DNA of 7,852 nucleotides from positions 1 through 7,852 of the forward strand of contig JAOZIC010000022.1 in assembly GCA_026014605.1 (NCBI GenBank). The letters run 5' to 3'. Made by a program: the position numbers and the translations under genes. This document shows positions 1-6,247 of the stretch, one piece after another; position 1 is the stretch's first letter; every line of letters begins with the position of its first letter. Source of the stretch: Candidatus Bathyarchaeota archaeon. Lineage in GTDB: Archaea > Thermoproteota > Bathyarchaeia > Bathyarchaeales > Bathyarchaeaceae. The notes under the pieces were generated by a model. That model was not told the DNA's origin. It worked only from the letters and a program-made list of their open reading frames with translations, and did not search any database.

Positions 1-25
1 TTTGCGTTCCCAAGAAAAATGACAC
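1..25 (-). CDS. Start of a divergent gene (first eight codons only)
   Basis: Read on the minus strand, a GTG codon at 25-23 opens a frame giving M-S-F-F-L-G-T-Q before the window edge. A strong Shine-Dalgarno core GGAGG (minus strand, plus positions 39-35) lies nine bases before it, and a TATA-like element lies about 25 bases before the SD. That combination is what a leader-poor archaeal gene start looks like. The product cannot be identified from eight codons. If real, the gene is transcribed away from the transporter operon and shares the spacer with it, so a regulator or another cofactor-related gene is possible, but this is inference only. Confidence 0.4.
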
Positions 26-57
26 AGTGTTTCGCCTCCTGTATGGTTATGCTTGCG

Positions 58-72
58 TTTTTTATTTATCTA
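58..72 (-). promoter_or_regulatory. TATA-like element for the divergent minus-strand gene
   Basis: The minus strand reads tagataaataaaaaa here. Its centre near 65 predicts a transcript start around 38-40, immediately before the GGAGG at 39-35, leaving a leader of about 14 bases. The T-run on the plus strand (58-63) could alternatively be a poly-T terminator for an upstream plus-strand gene, but no such gene end is seen in the 57 bases before it. Confidence 0.35.
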
Positions 73-89
73 TCTGCACAAAATGCAGA
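73..89. repeat. Inverted repeat TCTGCA-N5-TGCAGA in the divergent spacer
   Basis: Two perfect six-base arms (73-78 and 84-89) are separated by CAAAA. The element lies between the two presumed divergent promoters and directly upstream of the minus-strand TATA-like element, a usual place for an operator. Arms of this length can occur by chance in a spacer of this size, so it is only a candidate regulator site. Confidence 0.3.
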
Positions 90-135
90 CCAGTGAACAG
101 GTTGTATTCACAATTTGGGTGGTTTTTGTTATTGG

Positions 136-147
136 TTATTATAATAA
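136..147 (+). promoter_or_regulatory. Palindromic TATA-like element for the transporter operon
   Basis: TTATTATAATAA is a perfect 12-base palindrome and the best TATA-like element upstream of the first transporter gene. Its position predicts a transcript start near 168-172 and a leader of roughly 30 bases before the ATG at 200. Because it is symmetrical it could also be bound by a dimeric repressor. No cobalamin riboswitch or other leader element was recognised between it and the gene. Confidence 0.4.
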
Positions 148-199
148 ACGACATGTTTTTATTTTCATAACGTAACCTCTATTGCACGGGTATAAAAAA

Positions 200-1294
200 A
201 TGTCACGCAACATAGTTGACAAGAAAGCAGTTACAAAAATTCAAACAACAATACTTGCAGCAATCATCATCGTCGCAGCTGTGGCGGGAGTCGTCTATTA
301 CGTTACACTCCCAAGCGGCGAAGAAGCAGAACCATCATTAACCATAACCGACTACGCGGGCAGAACAGTCAAAATAAACGGCACAATACAGACCATTGCG
401 TCAAGTTACCCAATCGCAACAGAGGCAATCCTGTTTTTGGGCGGAGAAGAAAAAATGTGCGGAGCAGACAGCTCTTGCATAGGAAACTCGTTCATGAACA
501 CGTTGTATCCAAAACTTGGAGATACAACAGACTTGGGTTACCCATGGAACACAAACGTCGAACAAGTAGTTGATTTAGCGCCTAGTGTTTTTGTTGCTTC
601 AGGAACATCAGAAGAAACAGCGGACCAATTAACTGAACTGGGAGTGCCCACAGTTTGCTTAAGTTTTGAAACTCCAGAAGACTTCAATCAGGCATTAACA
701 ATAATTGGCAAACTAATCGATAACGAAGCAGCAGCGGAATCAACAGTTGAATACTACTCAGACATGGCACAGACGATTCAAAGCAAAACAGAGGGTCTAG
801 CAGAGTCAAGCAAGCCTTCGGTTATGTTCATCAGCTACGGAGCGCAACGAAAATACACACTTAAAACACCTGGCGAAGGAATGCTTCAGAACAATTTGAT
901 TGAGATGTGCGGCGGAGTCTCGGTTTCTGCTGACCAGCCCGGAGGGTGGAACGAGATTTCCATGGAACAAGTTGCGTTGTGGGACCCTGACGTAGTTATT
1001 ATAACCAGCTACGCTTCCAACGTTTCAACAACTGACTTGAAGAACGAAATCATGGCGGACGACACATGGAACGTTACAACAGCAAAAATTGAAGGAAAAA
1101 TCTACGCTTTTGCACAGGATTGGGGTTCTTGGGATTCTCCGACTCCGAAATGGATACTGGGAACGCTCTGGATAGGAAAATTCATTCAACCAGCCCTGTT
1201 TGATTCAATGGACCTAACGCAGACAGCCACAGACTTCTACCAAACATTCTACGACATAACCTACGAACAAGCATCGGTCACTGGTGACATGTAA
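200..1294 (+). CDS. ABC importer substrate-binding protein, iron-siderophore/corrinoid class (Peripla_BP_2)
   Basis: The 364-residue product should capture a metal chelate outside the cell and deliver it to the permease encoded next. Seen in the sequence: a basic N-terminus, a hydrophobic anchor at about 17-37, then family landmarks in order. These are TITDYAGRTV (48-57), ATEAIL (73-78), NVEQVVDLAPS (119-129), GWNEISMEQVALWDPDVVI (249-267) and PKWILGTLW (316-324). Length and order fit PF01497-type proteins such as BtuF and FepB. There is no lipobox cysteine, so it is probably held by an uncleaved N-terminal helix or released by signal peptidase. Cys87 and Cys93 are close together and might pair. 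An in-frame TTG at 182 would add six residues; I chose the ATG at 200 because the only SD-like bases (ACGGGT, 186-191) suit it. Its stop overlaps the preferred permease ATG by one base. Substrate (ferric siderophore, haem, corrinoid or another chelate) is unresolved. Confidence 0.9.
   Translation: MSRNIVDKKAVTKIQTTILAAIIIVAAVAGVVYYVTLPSGEEAEPSLTITDYAGRTVKINGTIQTIASSYPIATEAILFLGGEEKMCGADSSCIGNSFMNTLYPKLGDTTDLGYPWNTNVEQVVDLAPSVFVASGTSEETADQLTELGVPTVCLSFETPEDFNQALTIIGKLIDNEAAAESTVEYYSDMAQTIQSKTEGLAESSKPSVMFISYGAQRKYTLKTPGEGMLQNNLIEMCGGVSVSADQPGGWNEISMEQVALWDPDVVIITSYASNVSTTDLKNEIMADDTWNVTTAKIEGKIYAFAQDWGSWDSPTPKWILGTLWIGKFIQPALFDSMDLTQTATDFYQTFYDITYEQASVTGDM
1283..1287 (+). promoter_or_regulatory. 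Shine-Dalgarno GGTGA that points to ATG 1294 as the permease start
   Basis: GGTGA is a classic archaeal SD core and stands six bases before the ATG at 1294, an ideal distance. It overlaps the GTG at 1284, the only upstream start in the main permease frame, which has no SD of its own. The site therefore argues that translation begins at 1294 in a different frame from the permease body. Confidence 0.55.
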
Positions 1295-2261
1295 TGAACA
1301 AACAATTAGCGTTGTTTATTCTTCCAGTCACCTTTTTTTTATTATGATATTTTTTGGCAGAGTTTCTCTTAACCCAATTGAAGTTCTGACGGGGACGTTA
1401 AGCCAAAAACAGTTGATAATCTTAACGTTGGTCAGAATCCCCAGAGTAATCATATCCATGTGTGTAGGCGCCGCTTTGTCGGTTTCAGGTGTTTCACTTC
1501 AAGGAGTTTCCAGAAACCCGCTTGTAGGACCAGAAATATTGGGAGTTTCTGCTGGTGCAGGATTTGGCGCCGCCTGTGCGATACTGTTCTTTGAAGGAGT
1601 TGTACCCGTCCAAGTATTCGCGTTCACGTTTGGGTTAACTGCGGTGATGCTGACGTTTTTGGTCAGTAAAGCAATCAAAAACCAAGGCAACTCCGTAATT
1701 GTGCTTATTCTGTCAGGAATAGCGGTTTCAGCAGTTTTTTCTGCGGCATTGGGCATCATGAAATATGTTGCGGACCCGTACGAAAAACTGCCAGAGATAG
1801 TTTTTTGGTTGTTGGGTAGTTTTTCGGCAGTTAGTTGGTCAGATATTTTGAATGTTGTTCCCATGCTGGTTGGAATAGTAACGATTGTTTTGCTGCGTTG
1901 GCGGGTTAACATTTTGTCGCTTGGAGAAGAAGAAGCAAAAACCTTGGGAGTAAACTACGGCATAACTAGGACCGTTTTGTTGATGGCTGCTACTTTGGCA
2001 ACCGCCGCTTCAGTAGCGTGCTGTGGAATAATCTCGTGGGTGGGACTAATTGTACCCCATATCACCAGAAGAATCGTGGGTTCAGACCACAAGATTTTGA
2101 TTCCCGCAACTTTGTCGGTTGGCGCAGTTTTCATGGTAGTTTGTGACGGCTTGGCAAGGACGCTTTACACGTTTGAGGTTCCAATCGGGATAATTACGTC
2201 GCTTGTAGGTGCACCAGTTTTTATTCTGTTACTAAAGTTTGGAGATAAAAAGAAATGGTGA
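1284..2261 (+). CDS. ABC importer permease, FecCD/BtuC family, with a probable frameshift near its N-terminus
   Basis: This is the membrane channel of the importer; two copies normally pair with two ATPases. Landmarks in the uninterrupted frame are RIPR (51-54), GAALSVSG (62-69), RNPL (77-80), GVSAGAG (87-93), FWLLGS (174-179), LGEEEAKTLGV (213-223, the ATPase-coupling region), GLIVPHITR (254-262) and EVPIGIITSLVGAPVF (298-313). Many hydrophobic helices lie between them. Coordinates give the open frame from GTG 1284, but its first 17 residues are polar and unlike the family. A better N-terminus, MNKQLALFILPVTFF, starts at ATG 1294 one frame away, behind a GGTGA SD, and joins the main frame by a -1 shift in T8 at 1333-1340. 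The joined protein would be 322 residues with a normal first membrane helix. Otherwise translation could begin at ATG 1344, losing most of that helix. The 3' end overlaps the ATPase gene by seven bases. Family assignment is secure; the N-terminus is not. Confidence 0.88.
   Translation: MTCNEQTISVVYSSSHLFFIMIFFGRVSLNPIEVLTGTLSQKQLIILTLVRIPRVIISMCVGAALSVSGVSLQGVSRNPLVGPEILGVSAGAGFGAACAILFFEGVVPVQVFAFTFGLTAVMLTFLVSKAIKNQGNSVIVLILSGIAVSAVFSAALGIMKYVADPYEKLPEIVFWLLGSFSAVSWSDILNVVPMLVGIVTIVLLRWRVNILSLGEEEAKTLGVNYGITRTVLLMAATLATAASVACCGIISWVGLIVPHITRRIVGSDHKILIPATLSVGAVFMVVCDGLARTLYTFEVPIGIITSLVGAPVFILLLKFGDKKKW
1294..1347 (+). other. Alternative N-terminal frame of the permease, with slippery T8 at 1333-1340
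   Basis: ATG 1294 opens a 17-codon frame, MNKQLALFILPVTFFLL, that stops at TGA 1345-1347. Its sequence is a typical start of a FecCD-type permease: a basic residue, then the first half of a membrane helix. The other frame supplies the second half, IMIFFG, followed by the usual RVSLNPIEV. One extra T in the run, or a -1 ribosomal or transcriptional slip on it, would join them. An assembly error in the homopolymer and a genuine single-base deletion are the simpler explanations. Confidence 0.65.
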
Positions 2262-3049
2262 AACTAAGCGTAAACAAGCTCAATTTTTCGTACGAAAACG
2301 GGTTTAGCTTAAAAGACATCTCTTTTTCAGTAGGTAAAGGTCAACTCTGCGCGGTTCTGGGTCCGAACGCGTCAGGAAAAACTACGTTAATCAAATGCAT
2401 AGCAAACGTTCTTCAGATTAGCTCTGGGGCAATCAGATTTGACGAAAAGGACATGAGTTTGCTCAAACAGAACGAAATCTCCAAAACAATGGCATATGTC
2501 CCACAAGTTCACGAGGCATCTTTTCCGTACAGCGTTACAGACATGGTGCTGATGGGCAGAAACCCGTACATCGGCTATTTTTCGATGCCAAAAAGTGAAG
2601 ATTTACAAAAAAGCGTAGATGCACTTGCAGCACTAAAAATAGAGCAGATAAAAAACAAGGCGTATACACAGATAAGCAGTGGACAACAAAAGCTGGTTTT
2701 GATTGCACGAGCATTAGCACAGGAAACGCCGATTATTTTGTTGGATGAACCGACGGCGCATCTGGATTTTAGAAACAAGTTGTTGGTTTTGAAGAATATC
2801 AAAAATTTGGTTAAAACAAAACAGGTGACTGTTTTGATGTCGTTGCATGACCCGAACGAGGTTTCTTTGGTTGCCGACCAGACATTGATAATGAATGGGG
2901 GAGAAATTGTTTCTAACGGCAGAACGGGGGATGTTCTCACGGTTGATGTAATCAAAGAAATTTATGGTGTTGATGTTGGGTTGGCTGATTCTGGAGAAAG
3001 GAAGGTGTTTGTGCCGTCCATGGATTTGATAAAGGAGGATTTTGTTTGA
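2255..3049 (+). CDS. ABC importer ATPase, FecE/BtuD family
   Basis: The 264-residue cytoplasmic ATPase would power the adjacent permease. Its motifs are complete and in order: Walker A GPNASGKTT (36-44), Q-loop VPQ with Gln84, signature ISSGQQ (140-145), Walker B IILLDEP (160-166) with Asp164 and catalytic Glu165, D-loop AHLD (168-171), and switch His198 in SLHDPN. The signature departs from the usual LSGGQ by having Ser for the first Gly. The SLHDPN switch region and overall length match siderophore and corrinoid importer ATPases. The ATG at 2255 lies within the permease end (seven-base overlap), with GGAGAT at 2241-2246 as SD. The stop overlaps the next gene's TTG in a TTGA arrangement, so the downstream radical SAM gene is coupled to it. 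Confidence 0.93.
   Translation: MVKLSVNKLNFSYENGFSLKDISFSVGKGQLCAVLGPNASGKTTLIKCIANVLQISSGAIRFDEKDMSLLKQNEISKTMAYVPQVHEASFPYSVTDMVLMGRNPYIGYFSMPKSEDLQKSVDALAALKIEQIKNKAYTQISSGQQKLVLIARALAQETPIILLDEPTAHLDFRNKLLVLKNIKNLVKTKQVTVLMSLHDPNEVSLVADQTLIMNGGEIVSNGRTGDVLTVDVIKEIYGVDVGLADSGERKVFVPSMDLIKEDFV
3034..3038 (+). promoter_or_regulatory. Strong GGAGG ribosome binding site that fixes a TTG start
   Basis: AAAGGAGGA at 3031-3039 is close to a perfect complement of the 16S rRNA tail and ends six bases before TTG 3046. It lies wholly inside the ATPase gene. No ATG or GTG is placed as well, so it decides the start of the radical SAM gene. Confidence 0.75.
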
Positions 3050-3984
3050 AACAGTTAAGAGACCTTTTGGTTGCGGCTAATGAATCTGTTGACTACAAAA
3101 TGGTTGACAGAACAAGGGGGATTCGAATAACCAACAACTGTGTTCGAGTGCCGATATGTTATTACTGCAACTACATGAACGAACCCGTTTACGTCTTAAG
3201 CGTAGAAGACGCCGTCAAACGAGCAAAGGAACTCAACAGCAGGGGCGTACACAGGGTTACGTTGGTTTCTGGGTGGTTAGGTTACAAAAATGAGATGGTG
3301 GTTCCATACGCTACGGCGATTAAAAGTGAGTTGCCAGAGTTAACTGTTAGCGGCGCGTTTGGTCCGATAACTAAAGCAAGTTTGAAAAAACTCAAACAAG
3401 CAGGATTAGACCAGTACGGATGTAATCTGGAAGCGGTTCCCGAGGTTTTGCTCAAAATTAAGGGAACAGATGATATTCCTGAAAGAATTGAAACGCTCAA
3501 AAACGCCAGAAAGGTTGGTTTGAAGGTTTCGTCGGGGTATATTATTGGTGTAGAAGAAAACGAAACTCAACTGACCCAGTTGTTTGATTTACTCAAAAAA
3601 GTTGACCCAGACCGAGTTTTCATGACGCCTCTAGAAGCGTACCCAGATACGCCGATGCACGATTGGGTTACGCCGACAATAAAAAAGACAGTTGAGACAG
3701 TTGCAAAAACGAGGTTGCTGTTCAAAAACAAAACTTTGGGTTTACGTATTATTCGACAAGGCAGTTTTATTCCAGTCGAGTTCTTGAGCTTGGCTGTTTA
3801 TGCGGGCATCAGTTTGGTTGCACCTCCACCAGAATTCGAGGATATGTCGGTTGTAATGTTTAGAAAACTGCTGAAAAACTGCGCAGACAATCTTGAACAA
3901 ACACAACAACGGCTACTATGTAATGGAGTATCAGAAAAAGAAGCAAAAGAGTTCATTGAAATAGTGCAGTTACTTCCACTGTGA
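3046..3984 (+). CDS. Biotin-synthase-like radical SAM enzyme with a CX5CX2C cluster motif (HmdB/HcgA-like)
   Basis: The 312-residue product should bind a [4Fe-4S] cluster and S-adenosylmethionine to start radical chemistry; its substrate is unknown. Cluster ligands are Cys32, Cys38 and Cys41, spaced CX5CX2C instead of the usual CX3CX2C, with an aromatic Tyr40 before the last Cys as expected. The rest follows the biotin synthase/HmdB/PylB barrel: VTLVSGW (71-77, in place of GGE), a QYGCNLEAVPEV strand (123-134), ERIETLKNARKVGLKVSSGYIIGVEEN (146-172), then DRVFMTPLEAYPDTPM. The only other cysteines are 126, 279 and 292, so I see no ligand set for a second cluster like that of BioB. From memory, CX5CX2C is characteristic of HmdB/HcgA, which acts in iron-guanylylpyridinol cofactor synthesis. 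No hmd or other hcg gene is present here. Four-base TTGA overlap with the ATPase implies co-expression with the importer, suggesting a role with the imported compound. Family certain, function open. Confidence 0.85.
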   Translation: MKQLRDLLVAANESVDYKMVDRTRGIRITNNCVRVPICYYCNYMNEPVYVLSVEDAVKRAKELNSRGVHRVTLVSGWLGYKNEMVVPYATAIKSELPELTVSGAFGPITKASLKKLKQAGLDQYGCNLEAVPEVLLKIKGTDDIPERIETLKNARKVGLKVSSGYIIGVEENETQLTQLFDLLKKVDPDRVFMTPLEAYPDTPMHDWVTPTIKKTVETVAKTRLLFKNKTLGLRIIRQGSFIPVEFLSLAVYAGISLVAPPPEFEDMSVVMFRKLLKNCADNLEQTQQRLLCNGVSEKEAKEFIEIVQLLPL

Positions 3985-4022
3985 AATTCTACGCAAACAG
4001 TGTTAGCTGTTGGGTAAAACTT

Positions 4023-4035
4023 ACATATAGTATAT
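4023..4035 (+). promoter_or_regulatory. TATA-like element for the propeller gene
   Basis: ACATATAGTATAT in the spacer after the radical SAM gene is preceded by an A-rich stretch. It predicts a transcript start near 4054 and a leader of about 45 bases. This suggests the propeller gene is a separate transcription unit and not the fifth gene of the transporter operon. Confidence 0.4.
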
Positions 4036-4099
4036 TCAAACAGGTATCTTAACACCCAATAAAGAACAAGTCAACGGATGTTGTTGGTGACGATTGTTT

Positions 4100-5104
4100 A
4101 TGATTAAGAAGATAGCTGTTTTAGTTCTTGTAATTGCTGTAGTTGTTTTGGCTTTTGGCTCATTAAACACCAACAACCAAACTCCCACACCAGAAAATAT
4201 TGAATTAGCACATGAAGGAAAGTGGGGAATATACGCTTTAGATTTGGAAACTCAAGAAACTGAGTTAATCTATTCATCGGAAACCGCACTTAGCAAGATA
4301 CGGCTAGACACTTCTGGTACCCGACTGGTTTTTTCTCAAGACTTTGGCGGCGGCAACGAATCTGTAAATGATGGGTCTGTGGTGAATTTGTGTCAAGAGA
4401 TTTGCAGTATCGATGTTGACGGCGAAAACTACAGAAGAATCACAGACAACAACAGTTGGGATTTGATTCCATGCTGGAACAGTGACGGTTCTAGGATATT
4501 CTTTTTGTCGTACCGTGAAAACTTGGACATATTTGTGATGAATTCTGACGGAAGCAACATTACTCTGTTTTATGATTCTGGCGACCACGACTCTGACATG
4601 CACTATTCTAACGGTAAAATCGCGTTTACACGGGACAGCCAAATCTGGACAATAAACGAGGACGGAACAGGATTGACTCAGGTTACTGACCCGCCTCGTG
4701 CAAGGGAGTGGGGCAACGCTGTTTTACCGTTTGGTGACTACGACCCTAACCTGAATTCTGATGCAACACAGATAGTATTTGAGCGAATGGTTGACGACGA
4801 AACCACGCATGGCATTTACGAATTTTACTTAATCAACGCCGATGGCACAGGTGAAACTGCCTTAACAAACTCAGGATACACTCAGGGCATAGCTTCTTGG
4901 TCGCATTCGGACGAAAAAGTTGTGTTCACGGTTAGCGCCATCGGAAACGATGGATACTACCACCTTTACATGGTTAACGTTGACGGCTCAGATTACCACA
5001 ACATTACCCCAGAATATTATCCGTCAGGTTTTCTGTGCTACCACCCAATATTTTCGGTTGACGACTCTAAGGTTTACTTTATCGGAGAATGGTTCTTAGA
5101 TTAA
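4100..5104 (+). CDS. Membrane-anchored TolB-like six-bladed beta-propeller protein
   Basis: The 334-residue product begins with MIKK and a hydrophobic segment (about 5-22), a signal anchor or uncleaved signal, then a Pro/Thr/Asn linker (23-33). The remainder consists of PD40/WD40-like repeats with the recurrent pattern 'I-x-x-[IMV]-[DN]-x-DG...[LI]T...P-x-[FW]-[ST]-x-D...[IV]-x-F'. Clear units include SIDVDGENYRRITD with SDGSRIFFLS, FVMNSDGSN, WTINEDGTGLTQVTD, LINADGTGETALTN and MVNVDGSDYHNITP with VDDSKVYFIGE. Six blades can be counted, the TolB number. TolB itself works with the Tol-Pal system of Gram-negative bacteria. Archaeal relatives are exported proteins of mostly unknown role, presumably binding a protein or glycan outside the cell. 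An ATG at 4100 with GGTGA at 4086-4090 nine bases before it is preferred over TTG 4094, which would sit only three bases from that SD. The link to the upstream importer is uncertain. Confidence 0.8.
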   Translation: MIKKIAVLVLVIAVVVLAFGSLNTNNQTPTPENIELAHEGKWGIYALDLETQETELIYSSETALSKIRLDTSGTRLVFSQDFGGGNESVNDGSVVNLCQEICSIDVDGENYRRITDNNSWDLIPCWNSDGSRIFFLSYRENLDIFVMNSDGSNITLFYDSGDHDSDMHYSNGKIAFTRDSQIWTINEDGTGLTQVTDPPRAREWGNAVLPFGDYDPNLNSDATQIVFERMVDDETTHGIYEFYLINADGTGETALTNSGYTQGIASWSHSDEKVVFTVSAIGNDGYYHLYMVNVDGSDYHNITPEYYPSGFLCYHPIFSVDDSKVYFIGEWFLD

Positions 5105-5185
5105 CCAAAGTTGTAAATTGTGTAATCAGAGTTCGCCATTGTTGCCTTCTTTGGCAAAAAGAATGTTGAATCTGTTGTATGCAGG

Positions 5186-5240
5186 TTTAGTCAATGTTTC
5201 TTGACCAACCAGTGACTCAATTTAGTCAAACTTTCTTGAC
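5186..5240. repeat. Two 20-base direct repeats, each containing the dyad GTCAA-N6-TTGAC
   Basis: Copies at 5186-5205 and 5221-5240 match at 18 of 20 positions; both differences (TG versus AC) fall in the spacer of the dyad. In each copy GTCAA and TTGAC are exact inverted arms six bases apart (5190-5205 and 5225-5240). The copies start 35 bases apart, between three and three and a half helical turns. They lie about 100-150 bases before the next gene, in a spacer that otherwise holds AT-rich sequence with several GTGTAA hexamers (5120, 5247, 5264, 5279). The arrangement resembles a tandem operator for a dimeric DNA-binding protein. Confidence 0.55.
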
Positions 5241-5338
5241 AAAAACGTGTAAAAAGTGGCTAAGTGTAATAGAATTTAGTGTAAAACAAGTTCAAACGAT
5301 TACTAAACCCTGCAAAACACCGAAAGAGCGGTATTGGT

Positions 5339-6247
5339 ATGGCAAAATCAACTAAACTGGCTGGCTTTCTGACCATTTTTCTACTATGTTCCATAACCTT
5401 TTCTATTCAGGCTCCGAAGGTTCAAGCCGAATTTGAGCCCGCAGTGGAAAAACTGCTTGATTTCTTCGAAGAAGTACTAATGATAAACATGTCAGAATGC
5501 ACTGTAAGCGTTTTCCGCACCGACGGAGACAACAGCCCCGAGTTAGGCACCCGAGGAGAAAAAGAAGGAAAAATTTCATTACACTTCAACAACGGCGGCA
5601 CAGTAGAGTTCCTGTTCAGGTTCAAAGGCGAATATCTCAGATGGTGCCTAGCATATTATGACACCAACAACACCAACCCCATTGTTTACACTGAGCAACC
5701 ATCAGATGACCATTTTGAAGCGACCCTGAACTTTATGGAAAGATATGAGAACTTCACAAAAGACCCAATCATAAGCGAAATGAAAGAACTGCTAATATCA
5801 AAGGGCAATTTGCAGCCCGGCTCAAAGGTAGAAGACAAACTAAAGCTTGAAGTTACGGGCACAGAAATACCCGACGCCACATGGAGTTACACAATCGAAA
5901 ACGAAGACTACAAAATATTAAGCGTAGGCTTCTTTGAACCACCCCACATCTTTTCTTTTGGCGACCAAAGGTGGAATTTTAATCTAAACAGTTCAGCTTT
6001 TCCTAAATACATCCCCGAGGGTCCAAACGTTAACTCAGAATTTACAACAGGTAACGAGTATAGTCAAACAGAAAACAGCTTTGATAACTCATCCATTATT
6101 ATGCTTGCAATTATAACGGTTCCTGCTCTTGCGTTTGCTGCATTTTTTATCAAAGAAAAACATAAAAAAACTGTTGTTGATAAGCCGTCCGCCTTTGCTT
6201 GTTCCAAGAATCAGTCCAGAAAGAAGTTTGGAGGCAAAGATGCTTGA
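5339..6247 (+). CDS. Exported protein of unknown function with a C-terminal membrane anchor
   Basis: I do not recognise a family for this 302-residue protein. It has a clear signal peptide (hydrophobic core about 8-24, likely cut after KVQA near residue 30) and an extracellular domain of about 220 residues rich in Asn, Asp, Glu and aromatic residues. A membrane helix at about 252-271 (IIMLAIITVPALAFAAFFI) and a strongly basic cytoplasmic tail starting KEKHKK follow. It is therefore a type I membrane protein facing outward. Several Asn-X-Ser/Thr sites could be glycosylated. Cys52 or its neighbours do not form any visible metal motif. The start is ATG 5339; the preceding bases give only a weak SD (GAGCGG at 5327-5332). 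The last codons contain the GGAGG binding site of the next gene, and its stop overlaps that gene's TTG, so the two surface proteins are probably made together. The tandem dyads upstream may control both. Confidence 0.75.
   Translation: MAKSTKLAGFLTIFLLCSITFSIQAPKVQAEFEPAVEKLLDFFEEVLMINMSECTVSVFRTDGDNSPELGTRGEKEGKISLHFNNGGTVEFLFRFKGEYLRWCLAYYDTNNTNPIVYTEQPSDDHFEATLNFMERYENFTKDPIISEMKELLISKGNLQPGSKVEDKLKLEVTGTEIPDATWSYTIENEDYKILSVGFFEPPHIFSFGDQRWNFNLNSSAFPKYIPEGPNVNSEFTTGNEYSQTENSFDNSSIIMLAIITVPALAFAAFFIKEKHKKTVVDKPSAFACSKNQSRKKFGGKDA
6230..6234 (+). promoter_or_regulatory. GGAGG ribosome binding site that fixes the TTG start of the beta-helix gene
   Basis: GGAGG stands nine bases before TTG 6244 and lies inside the preceding gene, where it encodes part of its FGGK tail. 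The TTG begins a signal peptide (MNKKTGLILILVLVLQ), which supports this start; no ATG lies nearby in frame. Confidence 0.7.

Noticed and set aside
60..135. Possible cobalamin riboswitch ahead of the importer (GCAGACCAGTGAACAGG recalls a B12-box)
   Set aside because: The conserved B12-box does not match, the region is too short for the multi-stem fold before the presumed transcript start, and such riboswitches are uncommon in archaea.
1499..1912. Long open frame on the minus strand opposite the permease, with similar shorter ones opposite the ATPase, radical SAM and propeller genes
   Set aside because: The plus strand encodes clear conserved families there; the antisense frames lack SDs and give composition typical of reversed coding sequence.
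2675..2692. ATPase signature ISSGQQ as a sign of a dead ATPase
   Set aside because: The key Ser-x-Gly-Gln core remains, and Walker A, Walker B Glu165 and His198 are all intact, so an active enzyme is more likely.
3996..4011. Hairpin AACAG-N6-CTGTT just after the radical SAM gene
   Set aside because: The arms are only five bases and no T-run follows, so terminator function is not supported.
5142..5157. Hairpin TTGCC-N6-GGCAA as terminator of the propeller gene
   Set aside because: The stem is five pairs and is followed by A-rich sequence, not a T-run, on the plus strand; the minus strand shows no T-run either.
5186..5240. Minimal CRISPR array
   Set aside because: Only two 20-base copies with a 15-base gap, differences inside the repeat, and no cas gene; an operator pair explains it better.
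5120..5284. Four GTGTAA hexamers in the spacer before the exported-protein gene
   Set aside because: Spacing is irregular and short AT-rich hexamers recur by chance; kept only as a remark under the dyad repeats.
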